This document shows, piece by piece, positions 1-12,071 of a stretch of DNA of 64,000 bases; the first letter of the stretch is position 1, and the number at the start of each line of letters is the position of its first letter. Below the pieces are notes generated by a model. It searched no databases. It saw nothing but the letters and a program-made list of their open reading frames with translations, and was not told where the DNA came from. A program made the translations under genes and the position numbers. Origin of the DNA: DASPGQ01 sp035457705 (GTDB lineage Bacteria > Acidobacteriota > Vicinamibacteria > Marinacidobacterales > SMYC01); the NCBI GenBank assembly GCA_035457705.1, contig DATIBD010000103.1:186001-250000 (forward strand). The letters are read 5' to 3'.

Positions 1-1
1 G

Positions 2-4111
<4,110 letters not shown>

Positions 4112-4120
4112 CACCCCTTA

Positions 4121-4235
4121 GCAGGGTGATGAAAAACTCAACCACCCTGCGCGAGCGGAGCGAGCCCGGCGCGCTTGCCGCGCCGTAAGCAGCCCGAGCC
4201 GTGGCGGCTCGATCGAACACAGGTCCCGCCACGGC
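4121..4235. other. Intergenic block of three successive inverted repeats
   Basis: Downstream of uvrA lie three perfect inverted repeats in a row. They are GCAGGGTG 4121-4128 with CACCCTGC 4143-4150, GGCGCG 4168-4173 with CGCGCC 4179-4184, and GCCGTGGCGG 4198-4207 with CCGCCACGGC 4226-4235. None is followed by a T-run, so none is a classic intrinsic terminator. The block could be a REP-like repeat or could end the transcripts converging from uvrA and from the small minus-strand ORF at 4246-4344. Confidence 0.5.
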
Positions 4236-4245
4236 ATTGAGCACT

Positions 4246-4344
4246 CTAGACAAAACAGAAGAACAGAACCATGAAGGCGAGAAGAGAAACGACGACACCG
4301 GCTTCGTCCAACTTCAGCCTCCAGAAAGTCGATTTCGTTTTCAT
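4246..4344 (-). CDS. Predicted 32-residue single-span membrane peptide
   Basis: A short reading frame begins at an ATG preceded by a very good ribosome binding site: AAGGAGG seven bases upstream, read on the minus strand at 4352-4358. The product is 32 residues. A basic/polar N-terminus (MKTKSTFWRLKLDEAG) is followed by a hydrophobic stretch (VVVSLLAFMVLFFCFV) that reaches the C-terminus, as in one transmembrane helix with the N-terminus in the cytoplasm. The stop is followed closely by a 10-bp inverted repeat (4198-4235). Small size, strong Shine-Dalgarno and membrane character suggest a real small protein. I do not recognise a family. A longer frame through the same bases (to 4596) lacks this signal and overlaps the phosphatase gene. 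Confidence 0.6.
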   Translation of the reverse strand: MKTKSTFWRLKLDEAGVVVSLLAFMVLFFCFV

Positions 4345-4489
4345 GGTGATGACCTCCTTCGAGTCCATTTCCACTTCGAAGCGATCATCGCAAAATCCAG
4401 TCCGGCCGTGGTTACCGGAAGGAAACGCGCTCGTAACGAAGTCGTAAAAATCTCGCCTTTTTCGCGCCGGCATTGGCCATAATACCGGC

Positions 4490-6025
4490 GTGCCGCGTCT
4501 CGCCCTCTTGCTACTCGCCGTTGTTTCGGGGCCAGCGACTCCGCACTCGCCAGAAGCACGACGCCCGGATCCCGCTCTCGTTCTCTTGGTGGCCATCGAC
4601 CAGTTCCGTTACGACTATCTTTCGCGCTTCGATGACGAGTACACGAGCGGTCTCCGTACCCTGCTGGACCGCGGAGCGACCTTCGTCAATGCCCATCTCG
4701 AGCACTATCCGACGGTGACTGCGGTAGGACATGCCACGATGCTGTCCGGTGCGACACCGGCCACGAGCGGCATCATCGGGAACGACTGGTACGATCGCGA
4801 GACCGGCGCCCGGGTCACGAGCGTGTCGGACGGCGACGCCCGGCTGCTCGGCGCGGACGGAGAGGGCGCCTCACCGCGAAGGCTCCTGGTCAGCACCGTA
4901 GGCGACGAGCTGAAGCGCAGCGGTTCCCCCTCGTCGAAGGTCTTCGGCATCTCTCTTAAAGATCGCAGTGCCATTCTGTCCGCGGGTCGCATGGCCGATG
5001 GTGCGTTCTGGTACGACCGGAAAAGCGGCGCGTTCGTGAGCAGCGACTACTACTTCGGCCGTCTTCCCGCCTGGGCTCAGGAGTTCAACGAGGCTCGCCC
5101 GGTCGAACAGTTCGCCGGCCTGACATGGTTCGAAGGATCGGCGCTGCCCTCCGAGGCGGGTGCCCGCCTCAACGCTGCCGTCTTCGACAGCCCCTTTGGA
5201 AACGAGCTCCTGGAACGATTCGCCGAAGTGCTGATTCGCGAGGAGAAGATTGGACAACGGGGCGCCACCGATCTCCTGACGATCAGCTTCTCGTCGGACG
5301 ACGCGGTCGGTCACACCTTCGGGCCGGACTCCCCTCAGGTGCGGGCCGTCTCGCTCGCCGTCGACCGCACCCTCGGCCGGCTGTTCAAGGCCCTCGATAC
5401 GACGGTCGGCATGGAGCGAGTGCTCGTCGTCCTCACGGCGGATCATTCGGTCAGCCCCCTGCCGGAGGTGCTCGAAGCGCAGCGGATGCCCGGCGGACGC
5501 CTGCACGGCGATTTCTTCTCCGCGGCCCGGCAGGCCCTCGAAGCCCGTTTTGGCCCCGGAGACTGGATCGAGGCCACGGCGGGAACGTCACCGTATCTCA
5601 ATACCCGGCTGTTGTCGGAACGGCGCATCGACCGGGCCGATGCCGAACGGGTCGTCGCGGCAGCGATGCGCGAGCATCCGCGGGTCGCGCGTGTCTACAC
5701 GCGGCAACAGATCCTCGATGGACGTCCCGCCTACGACCTCATCGACGCCCGCGTGCTGCGGAGCTTCAACGCCCGCCGTTCGGGCGACCTCGAGATCGTG
5801 CTCGAACCCTTCTGGATTCGCAGAGACTCCGGAACCACCCACGGTTCGCCCTACAACTACGACAGCCACATCCCGCTCGTCTTCATGGGGGCCGGCATTC
5901 GACCCGGTCGCCACTACGCCGCTGCCGCGCTCAACGACGTCGCGCCGACCCTCTCAGCCCTTCTGGACATCGAGGTGCCCGCCGGATCGGTCGGCCGAGT
6001 CCTCGCCGAGATCTTTGCCGAGTAG
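4490..6025 (+). CDS. PafA-like alkaline phosphatase superfamily enzyme, secreted
   Basis: Likely periplasmic phosphomonoesterase or phosphodiesterase of the alkaline phosphatase superfamily. It has 511 residues and a short hydrophobic N-terminus resembling a signal peptide. Two-zinc site and nucleophile features of the PafA branch are visible. They are Asp37 (VAIDQFR), the nucleophile segment YPTVTAVGHATM (about 73-84), Asn98 (GNDWYD), a Lys-Asp-Arg pair (SLKDRS) matching the phosphate-binding Lys/Arg of PafA monoesterases, SDDAVGH, TADHS and the late His in YDSHIP. Retention of Lys and Arg favours a monoesterase. The GTG start was chosen because it leads straight into the signal sequence. 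The stop abuts that of the convergent antiporter gene with no gap. Confidence 0.85.
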   Translation: MPRLALLLLAVVSGPATPHSPEARRPDPALVLLVAIDQFRYDYLSRFDDEYTSGLRTLLDRGATFVNAHLEHYPTVTAVGHATMLSGATPATSGIIGNDWYDRETGARVTSVSDGDARLLGADGEGASPRRLLVSTVGDELKRSGSPSSKVFGISLKDRSAILSAGRMADGAFWYDRKSGAFVSSDYYFGRLPAWAQEFNEARPVEQFAGLTWFEGSALPSEAGARLNAAVFDSPFGNELLERFAEVLIREEKIGQRGATDLLTISFSSDDAVGHTFGPDSPQVRAVSLAVDRTLGRLFKALDTTVGMERVLVVLTADHSVSPLPEVLEAQRMPGGRLHGDFFSAARQALEARFGPGDWIEATAGTSPYLNTRLLSERRIDRADAERVVAAAMREHPRVARVYTRQQILDGRPAYDLIDARVLRSFNARRSGDLEIVLEPFWIRRDSGTTHGSPYNYDSHIPLVFMGAGIRPGRHYAAAALNDVAPTLSALLDIEVPAGSVGRVLAEIFAE

Positions 6026-7333
6026 CTACGCCGGACGCCTCCCCTGTTGCAACAATTCCAGCTCACCCGTCAGGAGCGGCCATCCTCTGGAGATGACGTA
6101 CTTGAACCAGTAGCCCGCCAGCAGGGAGGTCACGATCGCGATCAGCACGAGCGCCACGAAGAACGCCTGGTTGATGATTCCGAGATCGAAGGCGACGGTC
6201 GCCAGCACGATGCCGGGCCCGCCTCGGGTATTCATCGCAACCGCCAGGTTGAAGCTCGATAGCCAGTCCTTCTTCGCCAATCTCGCTGCGACCAAGGTCC
6301 CTGCCGTCATGAACACACTCGCAAACAACAGAAACCCGAGGAAGAACATGAAATCGAGATGATGCACGAGGTCGAGCTTGAGTCCAACGATGGCAAAGTA
6401 CAGGGGAATGAAAAACGCCAGGCCTATCTCTTTGATGTGTTTCTTTTCCTCGCCGAAGCGATCCCGGGGCATGACGCCGATGACGATGCCGGCGAGAAAG
6501 GCTCCGAAAACGATGTTGACATCCAGCACGCTGGCGGTTGCCGAGAACAGAAAACATATGAGCAGGACATAACCGGAAGAAGAGGACTTGATGAGAAGAT
6601 TGTACCGAAAGCCGTTGCTGAAACGGATCAATCGGGGCATGACCGAAAGCGCCAGGGCAAAAAAGACGATTGTGATCACCACAGTGGAAACAATGTTCCC
6701 TAGACCCAAGGAGGACGCGCTCACCAGCCCGGTCGCGATGGCGAGGGCTACCCACAGAAAAACATCGTGTATCGTGGCCGTGGCCAATACGATCTTCGCA
6801 AATCGGGTATGGATGATGTCCAAATCCAAGAATATCTTGGAGATCACCGGAATCGACGTCACGGCCACCGCAATGGCGATGATGATCTTCAGGGCGGGCA
6901 TGTTGGCTTTGGTACCCAGGTAAGGCGAAAAGTCATAGACCGTCGGGGCCATCCATCCGGCGAGAAAGGGAACCACCGTGGATCCCAACAGAATGGCGAG
7001 GATGATCCTTCGGTCCTTCCGATCGACGGATTTCTCCAGCTCGAAACCGGATATGAACATCAGTAGGACGAGACCGAACCAGTAGATGATCGAGATTAGC
7101 TTTCCTTCCGCGTCGAAGGCATTGAAAATCCAATTGTGGGCATCGGGCCAGATGAACCCCAGCCCCGTGGGGCCCAGGAGCAAGCCGCCGAAGATTTCAC
7201 CGATGACCCTGGGCAGGGCGAACCTCTTAAAGAGATAACCAAAGAAATGCGCGGAAACGAGCAGAAGCACGATCGCGAAAAACGTCCTGGTGAGTTCCAG
7301 GTTGGTCAAGGTGACTGTTTCTGTAACGCTCAT
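6026..7333 (-). CDS. Cation:proton antiporter (Kef/NhaP, CPA2-type) membrane protein
   Basis: Integral membrane antiporter of 435 residues with about 12 hydrophobic segments. Typical CPA features are an N-terminal RVIGEIFGGLLLGPTGLG segment, VLLMFISGFELE after the fourth helix, the long helix VTSIPVISKIFLDL, FGAFLAGIVIG, and a late MNTRGGPGIVLATVAFD. No C-terminal TrkA-N or universal stress domain is attached, unlike full KefB/KefC. It probably exchanges Na+ or K+ for protons. The ATG start has AGGAG a few bases upstream on the minus strand. It faces the DUF4956 gene across a 275-bp divergent intergenic region. Confidence 0.86.
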   Translation of the reverse strand: MSVTETVTLTNLELTRTFFAIVLLLVSAHFFGYLFKRFALPRVIGEIFGGLLLGPTGLGFIWPDAHNWIFNAFDAEGKLISIIYWFGLVLLMFISGFELEKSVDRKDRRIILAILLGSTVVPFLAGWMAPTVYDFSPYLGTKANMPALKIIIAIAVAVTSIPVISKIFLDLDIIHTRFAKIVLATATIHDVFLWVALAIATGLVSASSLGLGNIVSTVVITIVFFALALSVMPRLIRFSNGFRYNLLIKSSSSGYVLLICFLFSATASVLDVNIVFGAFLAGIVIGVMPRDRFGEEKKHIKEIGLAFFIPLYFAIVGLKLDLVHHLDFMFFLGFLLFASVFMTAGTLVAARLAKKDWLSSFNLAVAMNTRGGPGIVLATVAFDLGIINQAFFVALVLIAIVTSLLAGYWFKYVISRGWPLLTGELELLQQGRRPA

Positions 7334-7608
7334 GAGCTCAGTATCTCCTCGGACTCGGACACGAAGAGGTGTGCCCTAGCCGAACACTGGTCTGCTCAGT
7401 GGGTGTGAGCTTGGAGGGGTTGGGAAGAATCCTCGCTTCCCATGGAAGCAGCCCTGAATATTTTATACCGACCCTTTCGCCGTATTGTCAAACACGAGAA
7501 TCTCGAATTCGGTCACCTCGATCGCTAAAACCTGGCTGTCTTGGAAAGTCGACCCACCACTGAGCCGTCGAAATCCGCGCGAGAGAGAGACCATGTTATC
7601 CTTTTTCC

Positions 7609-8319
7609 ATGAGCTCGGATCCCGTTTCGTCGCTCCAGAATTTCCTGGCCGGGATCAGCATGCAGCACCCCATCGTTTCCTTCGTGATTCACTCGCTGCT
7701 CGCGGCCAGTCTCGCTCTGGCGATGGGGGGAGTCTACGCGACGTACGGAAGCGCCATTTCGAACCGGCGGCTCTTCGCCCGGAGCTTCCCGCTCATCAGC
7801 CTGACGACGCTTTTGTATGTCTCGATCGTGAGATCGTCCGTCGCTCTGGCGCTCGGAGTCATCGGCGCCCTGGCCATCGTGCGATTTCGAGCCGCCATCA
7901 AGGATCCCGAAGAGCTCGTCTACCTGGTTCTCGCGGTCGGCATCGGACTAGGAATGGGCGCGGAGCAAGCTGTGCTCACGATCTTCGCCTTTGCGGTCAT
8001 GTTGAGCGTCGTGGTCATCCGAGGCTCTCTACGCAAAGCGGATCGACCCGCGAACTTGCACGTGACCCTGTCCGACCACGGCCCGAGCAAGGTCGAGCTG
8101 AAGACGCTCATCGAGACAGTGAGCCGAAACGCCGCGGTGGCGGAGCTCAAGAGATCTGACGATGCTGGCGGCCGCCTCGAAGCCACCTTCAGGGTGGATG
8201 TCACGGGGATCGAGCAACTCTCTCAGATGAAATCGGAGCTTCGAATGCTCTGCGAGGAAGTGAAGGTGAGCTATTTGGCCAATCGTGAAACGACCTCGGG
8301 GAGGCCGACCGCTCGCTGA
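7609..8319 (+). CDS. DUF4956 membrane protein
   Basis: A 236-residue protein with three or four transmembrane helices in its first 145 residues and a soluble C-terminal domain of about 90 residues. The segment GVIGALAIVRFRAAIKDPEELVYL is the hallmark of DUF4956. The soluble tail (about 150-225) resembles a ferredoxin-like/ACT-type fold by pattern only. The family is of unknown biochemical function. In many bacteria it sits with a VTC-type polyphosphate polymerase domain protein and a CotH-kinase protein. Here the CotH-kinase gene lies immediately downstream on the opposite strand, but no VTC gene is visible in the window. The ATG start follows a CTTTTTCC stretch without a clear Shine-Dalgarno. 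Confidence 0.85.
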   Translation: MSSDPVSSLQNFLAGISMQHPIVSFVIHSLLAASLALAMGGVYATYGSAISNRRLFARSFPLISLTTLLYVSIVRSSVALALGVIGALAIVRFRAAIKDPEELVYLVLAVGIGLGMGAEQAVLTIFAFAVMLSVVVIRGSLRKADRPANLHVTLSDHGPSKVELKTLIETVSRNAAVAELKRSDDAGGRLEATFRVDVTGIEQLSQMKSELRMLCEEVKVSYLANRETTSGRPTAR

Positions 8320-8359
8320 ACCTTGGGCTCCGGCTTGCCCCCCCTTTTTCTCTGCCTCG

Positions 8360-10942
8360 TCAGTTGCCGCTGGCCTTGCCGAACTCGACACCGTAAAGGA
8401 TATCTTTGACGTTCTTCCGGCTGGATACTGCTTGGGTGCCGTCGACGGTGACCGATGAAGATTCCTCGACGAGGAAGGGAATCTCGACCGCCTCCATCTT
8501 CACTCCACGCACGGTGATGGAGGCCGAGCCGAACTCCGGCTTCTTCATGTAGGCGGTAAAGCCAATGGTCGAGTGGGACAAAGTAATGTTCTCGAGGATT
8601 ATCTCGGAGAGATCCTTGCTCGCCACCGCCAGCTCGGCATTCCGGATCTCGACATCCCAGGCGCGCATCACGCTGTGCTCACCGGCGCTCAACGCTTTGT
8701 CCTCGGCTCCGTCGATCACGACTTGGCGAATCTCGATCTGGCTGCCCGAGACGTCGATTCCGTCGTTGCCACAGCCTCGAAGCATCGTGTTCTCGATCGA
8801 GCCGCGGCTGAAATCGGCGTCCAGGGCGTCGGCTCGCGGCCGGTCGAACAGCGAGTTGCGAATCTGGAACTCGGAGCGGATGATGTTCAAGCCGTCCTCG
8901 GAGCCGTTTTCCACGAACCGACAGTCCGTTATCTCGACCGGCGATTCGTAGAACGTAATCGCTCCGGTGAGAGTCCAACCGAGCTGGTTCGGATTCGAGA
9001 GATTCCGAAACGTAACTTGTCTCAACTGCGATACTTCGCCAGCGCTCAGCACGACGAGTCCCTGTCCCGTCCGGTCAGTCGACTCGATCACGATGGGGTC
9101 CTCCTCCGAGCCCAACAGGTAGAGCGGAGAGTAGGAAAGAATTGCCGCCGAGCTCCGTAAATCCAGGCGGAAGCCCCCGTGGGAAACGACTCGCAGTCCC
9201 GGCGGGATGACGAGGTTTCTCGAGAGGTTCCATTCTCCCGGTTTCAGCAACACCACGCCCGACGACTCGTCGACTTTCACGAACTCGAACTCGAGGTGAT
9301 TCGGCTCCTGTCGCACGAGATCCCGGCGCACCGGGCCGCCCTCGTAGGGCCAGGGAAGCACATCGATCTCCAGGCGTGTCGTCGACCCCAGAACGCTTGC
9401 TGAAAGAATCCAGGGTACGACCAGGCCCGGCGCGACCTCGGGAGATTCACTGGGGGCAGGGAATACGATTCGCTCGAAGCTGCCGTACGAATTTTTCGAC
9501 GCCGGAGGCAGGACCGCCTCGTTCACCGGCTCCAGCACCACGGCGCCACGTGACAGGGACAGGATCTCCATGGGCACGGACACCAGGTTCTGTATCGAGA
9601 GCACGATTCGATCTCCGTCGCCGGGGTGTCGATAGGCTTTCAACGGCCGACTCGGGGCCAAAGTCCTGCGGATGGTTTCGGCGTTCTGGAAGAAGTAGTC
9701 CTTGGAGAAAGAGTAGTAGGAATATTGCTTGTGCAGAATCGCGAGCTTGGCATCGAGCTCGCCGTCGATCTCGGCGAAGAACTTATCTAGGTAATCGGGA
9801 CTGGAGATCCGCTCCAGCTCGCGGACGTAGAGCCGGTAGAAGTCGGGATCGTCGAGGAGCCGTTGATGAAGCTCGACATCTCGATAAGAAAGCCCGAGCC
9901 CCGATGTGTCCCTCGACTCGCCCCAGATACCCCGTATCGGCCGATAGAAGTGAACATCCCACTCGCGTCCCACCGGCTCGAATAGGGCGCTGACTGGATT
10001 GAAGTAGAAGTGCATGTTCGCCGGCAACAGTTGATGAACCCCGCCCACGAGATCAACGATGGCATAGAATCTCGCCATTTTCTCGAGATCGAAGACTCTT
10101 GACGGAGGGACTTCGCCGCTCAGGAAAGCATCATAAGCCTCTTGCAGCAGCGCCATCTGCCGCTCCATGTTGGGGTCCGCGAGCGCCTTGTCCTTGTCGA
10201 ACACGGGAATGGACCTCGTCGGCTTGAACAACAAGCCTTCTCGGTGCCGGTTGTGCTCGATCATTCGCTTGTCGAAAGCTTCCTCGAGAAAGTAGATCCC
10301 CTTGTGAGCCCCGTTCAGCGTTACGTCGACGAAATCGGTTCGTAGGGCAATCAAGTCCTCTCTCAGATGGAGCTGGTGGCAAACCCACTCGTAGATGCCG
10401 TAGCGGGTCTTGGGGTGCATGAGGTTGAACTTCTTCATGCCGAAGACCGTGTCTTCTCCCTTGGTCTTGACACGGAGCGACCATTTATCCGAATTGACGT
10501 GATCGACCAGCGTTCCATGCAGCTTCACCTTGACGTCGTGGACTTTGCCATCCACCGTCAGGGTGGCACCGACGTAGCTAGCATCGGGTATCTCGTCATT
10601 GATGAAGGCGATCTCGCGAACGTATGCCAGCTGTTGAAGGTTCTCGAGGCTGATGTCAATGGTCATCGATTCGACGGGCGCTCCGAAGCCTTTCACGTAA
10701 TTGATGGGAATGGCCAATCCGGAATCGATGACGTAATGGGCGATCTGTTCCCACCCCTGAATCCGGTGATCTCGATGAAGCGTCGCGCCGTAGTAGACAC
10801 AGGAAAGTGCGAAGGCGGCGAGAAATCCGATTCCCAGGAGAACGGCAAGGAGCTTCGCGAGCAACCGATGATGGCGGAGATAGGCGATCGGGTGGGTCGC
10901 CTTACGCCATACCGAACGGTCGTCAGGCTCTTTTACGTACAT
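8360..10942 (-). CDS. CotH-kinase family protein with C-terminal beta-helix, membrane anchored
   Basis: An 860-residue protein. A cytoplasmic N-terminus is followed by one transmembrane helix (about 28-50, LLAKLLAVLLGIGFLAAFAL), so the bulk should be outside the inner membrane. Residues about 90-400 match the CotH kinase family: DVKVKLHGTLVDH, KWSLRVKTKG, FNLMHPKTR, ALRTDFVDVTLNGAHKGIYFLEE, REGLLFKP and a Trp-Asp near GREWDVHFYRP. Residues about 560-830 form a right-handed parallel beta-helix of short repeating strands (NIIRSEFQIRNSLFDRPRADALDAD, GNDGIDVSGSQIEI). CotH proteins phosphorylate other proteins. The beta-helix may bind a surface glycan or protein. Functional pairing with the convergent DUF4956 protein is likely. 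The ATG is preceded by GGGGGG. Confidence 0.85.
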   Translation of the reverse strand: MYVKEPDDRSVWRKATHPIAYLRHHRLLAKLLAVLLGIGFLAAFALSCVYYGATLHRDHRIQGWEQIAHYVIDSGLAIPINYVKGFGAPVESMTIDISLENLQQLAYVREIAFINDEIPDASYVGATLTVDGKVHDVKVKLHGTLVDHVNSDKWSLRVKTKGEDTVFGMKKFNLMHPKTRYGIYEWVCHQLHLREDLIALRTDFVDVTLNGAHKGIYFLEEAFDKRMIEHNRHREGLLFKPTRSIPVFDKDKALADPNMERQMALLQEAYDAFLSGEVPPSRVFDLEKMARFYAIVDLVGGVHQLLPANMHFYFNPVSALFEPVGREWDVHFYRPIRGIWGESRDTSGLGLSYRDVELHQRLLDDPDFYRLYVRELERISSPDYLDKFFAEIDGELDAKLAILHKQYSYYSFSKDYFFQNAETIRRTLAPSRPLKAYRHPGDGDRIVLSIQNLVSVPMEILSLSRGAVVLEPVNEAVLPPASKNSYGSFERIVFPAPSESPEVAPGLVVPWILSASVLGSTTRLEIDVLPWPYEGGPVRRDLVRQEPNHLEFEFVKVDESSGVVLLKPGEWNLSRNLVIPPGLRVVSHGGFRLDLRSSAAILSYSPLYLLGSEEDPIVIESTDRTGQGLVVLSAGEVSQLRQVTFRNLSNPNQLGWTLTGAITFYESPVEITDCRFVENGSEDGLNIIRSEFQIRNSLFDRPRADALDADFSRGSIENTMLRGCGNDGIDVSGSQIEIRQVVIDGAEDKALSAGEHSVMRAWDVEIRNAELAVASKDLSEIILENITLSHSTIGFTAYMKKPEFGSASITVRGVKMEAVEIPFLVEESSSVTVDGTQAVSSRKNVKDILYGVEFGKASGN

Positions 10943-10979
10943 GAAGGACCCCCCTGTCCTGACGTCGAAAAGGCCTAAA

Positions 10980-10994
10980 CCGGCGGGGCGCCGG
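10980..10994 (-). other. GC-rich hairpin in CotH-kinase gene leader
   Basis: A perfect six-base inverted repeat with a three-base loop, CCGGCG-GGG-CGCCGG, sits 38 bases upstream of the ATG of the CotH-kinase gene, inside its probable leader. It has no T-run, so a role in leader folding is more likely than termination. Confidence 0.4.
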
Positions 10995-11138
10995 TGGTAT
11001 CGGACCCCCTCGATGTTTTTGTCCCCATCATTACACTAAGGCAACTCCGCTCACATTGCCACCGTTTTTGTGGAAACGAGCCGCGACCAGTGAAGATCTT
11101 GAAATCAATGCCGTTATGCCCCGGGCAAAGATAATGCT

Positions 11139-11166
11139 TTGCTAACTCGCGACTTTCGTATACATT
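11139..11166 (+). promoter_or_regulatory. Candidate sigma70 promoter before wecG-like gene
   Basis: TTGCTA at 11139-11144 and TACATT at 11161-11166, spaced 16 bases, form a fair sigma70-type promoter for the first plus-strand gene of the polysaccharide locus. It is followed at 11168-11189 by an AGAG plus C-tract motif that recurs upstream of the Wza-like gene. Found by eye, so tentative. Confidence 0.35.
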
Positions 11167-11243
11167 AAGAGCTCCCCCCCTCTAAAAAGCACCGATCTGT
11201 TGGAGCGTCGCGAGCACTCCCCTCCTCGTGACGGGCGTCGGCC

Positions 11244-12011
11244 ATGAGCGAGAAAGTGAACATTTTGGGCATCGGTGTAAGCCCGATCAACACCTCGAAG
11301 GCCTTGAGGACGCTCGACGAGTGGATCGAGAAGAGGGAAAAACATTACGTCACGATCACGAGCGTGCACGGCATCGTCGAGAGCCAGAGCGACCGCGAGC
11401 TCAAACTCATCCACAACCGCGCGGGAATGGTGACTCCGGACGGGATGCCTTTGGTTTGGCTCAGTCGGCTCCAGGGGTTCCCAACGGTGGACCGGGTTTG
11501 TGGTCCCGAATTCCTTCCAGCTGTCTGCGAGCACTCGCTGAAGCCCGGCTATCGCCACTACTTTTACGGCGGCAAGGACGGGGTCGCAGACCTTCTGAGA
11601 GACGGTTTGACGAGACGATTCCCGGGGCTAAACGTTGTCGGGACGTACTCGCCGCCGTTTCGAGCCCTCACCGAGGAGGAGGACCGACGGATCGTCGCGT
11701 CATTGAACGAGGCCAATCCCGACATCGTTTGGGTGGGCCTCAGCACACCAAAACAGGAACGCTGGATGGCCGCCCACGCCGATCGGCTCCAAGCACCGGT
11801 CCTCATTGGCGTGGGGGCGGCTTTCGATTTCAACGCTGGGCTGCTGAGGCGAGCGCCCCGGTGGATGCAGCGTAGCGGGCTCGAGTGGCTCTTCCGTCTG
11901 AGCATGGAGCCTTCGCGATTGTGGAAGCGTTATCTGCGAAACAATCCCCAATTCCTTTGGCTGGTCTTTCAGCAAATGCTTGGTTTGAAGCGGTTCGAGT
12001 ACGAAGTCTAG
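11244..12011 (+). CDS. WecG/TagA/CpsF family glycosyltransferase (GT26)
   Basis: A 255-residue membrane-associated glycosyltransferase that adds a second sugar (ManNAc- or ManNAcA-type in characterised members) to an undecaprenyl-diphosphate-linked primer. Family motifs are clear: VNILGIGVSPINT at the start, ITSVHGIVESQ, NRAGMVTPDGMPLVWLSR, RVCGPEFLP, HYFYGGKDGV and VWVGLSTPKQERWMA with IGVGAAFDFNAG. The basic C-terminus (RAPRWMQRSGLEWLFRLSMEPSRLWKRY) is the usual membrane-docking tail. It is probably the committed second step after the sugar-phosphate transferase at 19649-20929. No strong Shine-Dalgarno precedes the ATG. The next gene (epimerase) follows after 60 bases in the same direction. 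Confidence 0.93.
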   Translation: MSEKVNILGIGVSPINTSKALRTLDEWIEKREKHYVTITSVHGIVESQSDRELKLIHNRAGMVTPDGMPLVWLSRLQGFPTVDRVCGPEFLPAVCEHSLKPGYRHYFYGGKDGVADLLRDGLTRRFPGLNVVGTYSPPFRALTEEEDRRIVASLNEANPDIVWVGLSTPKQERWMAAHADRLQAPVLIGVGAAFDFNAGLLRRAPRWMQRSGLEWLFRLSMEPSRLWKRYLRNNPQFLWLVFQQMLGLKRFEYEV

Positions 12012-12071
12012 CGGCGTTCCAACCCGGTCCGCTTACCAACTCGTGTTTTGCAGCATCTTGAAGGGGGAAGG

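Noticed and set aside
4345..4596. Upstream extension of the small minus-strand ORF
   Set aside because: It runs antisense into the phosphatase gene and lacks the ribosome binding site seen at 4344.
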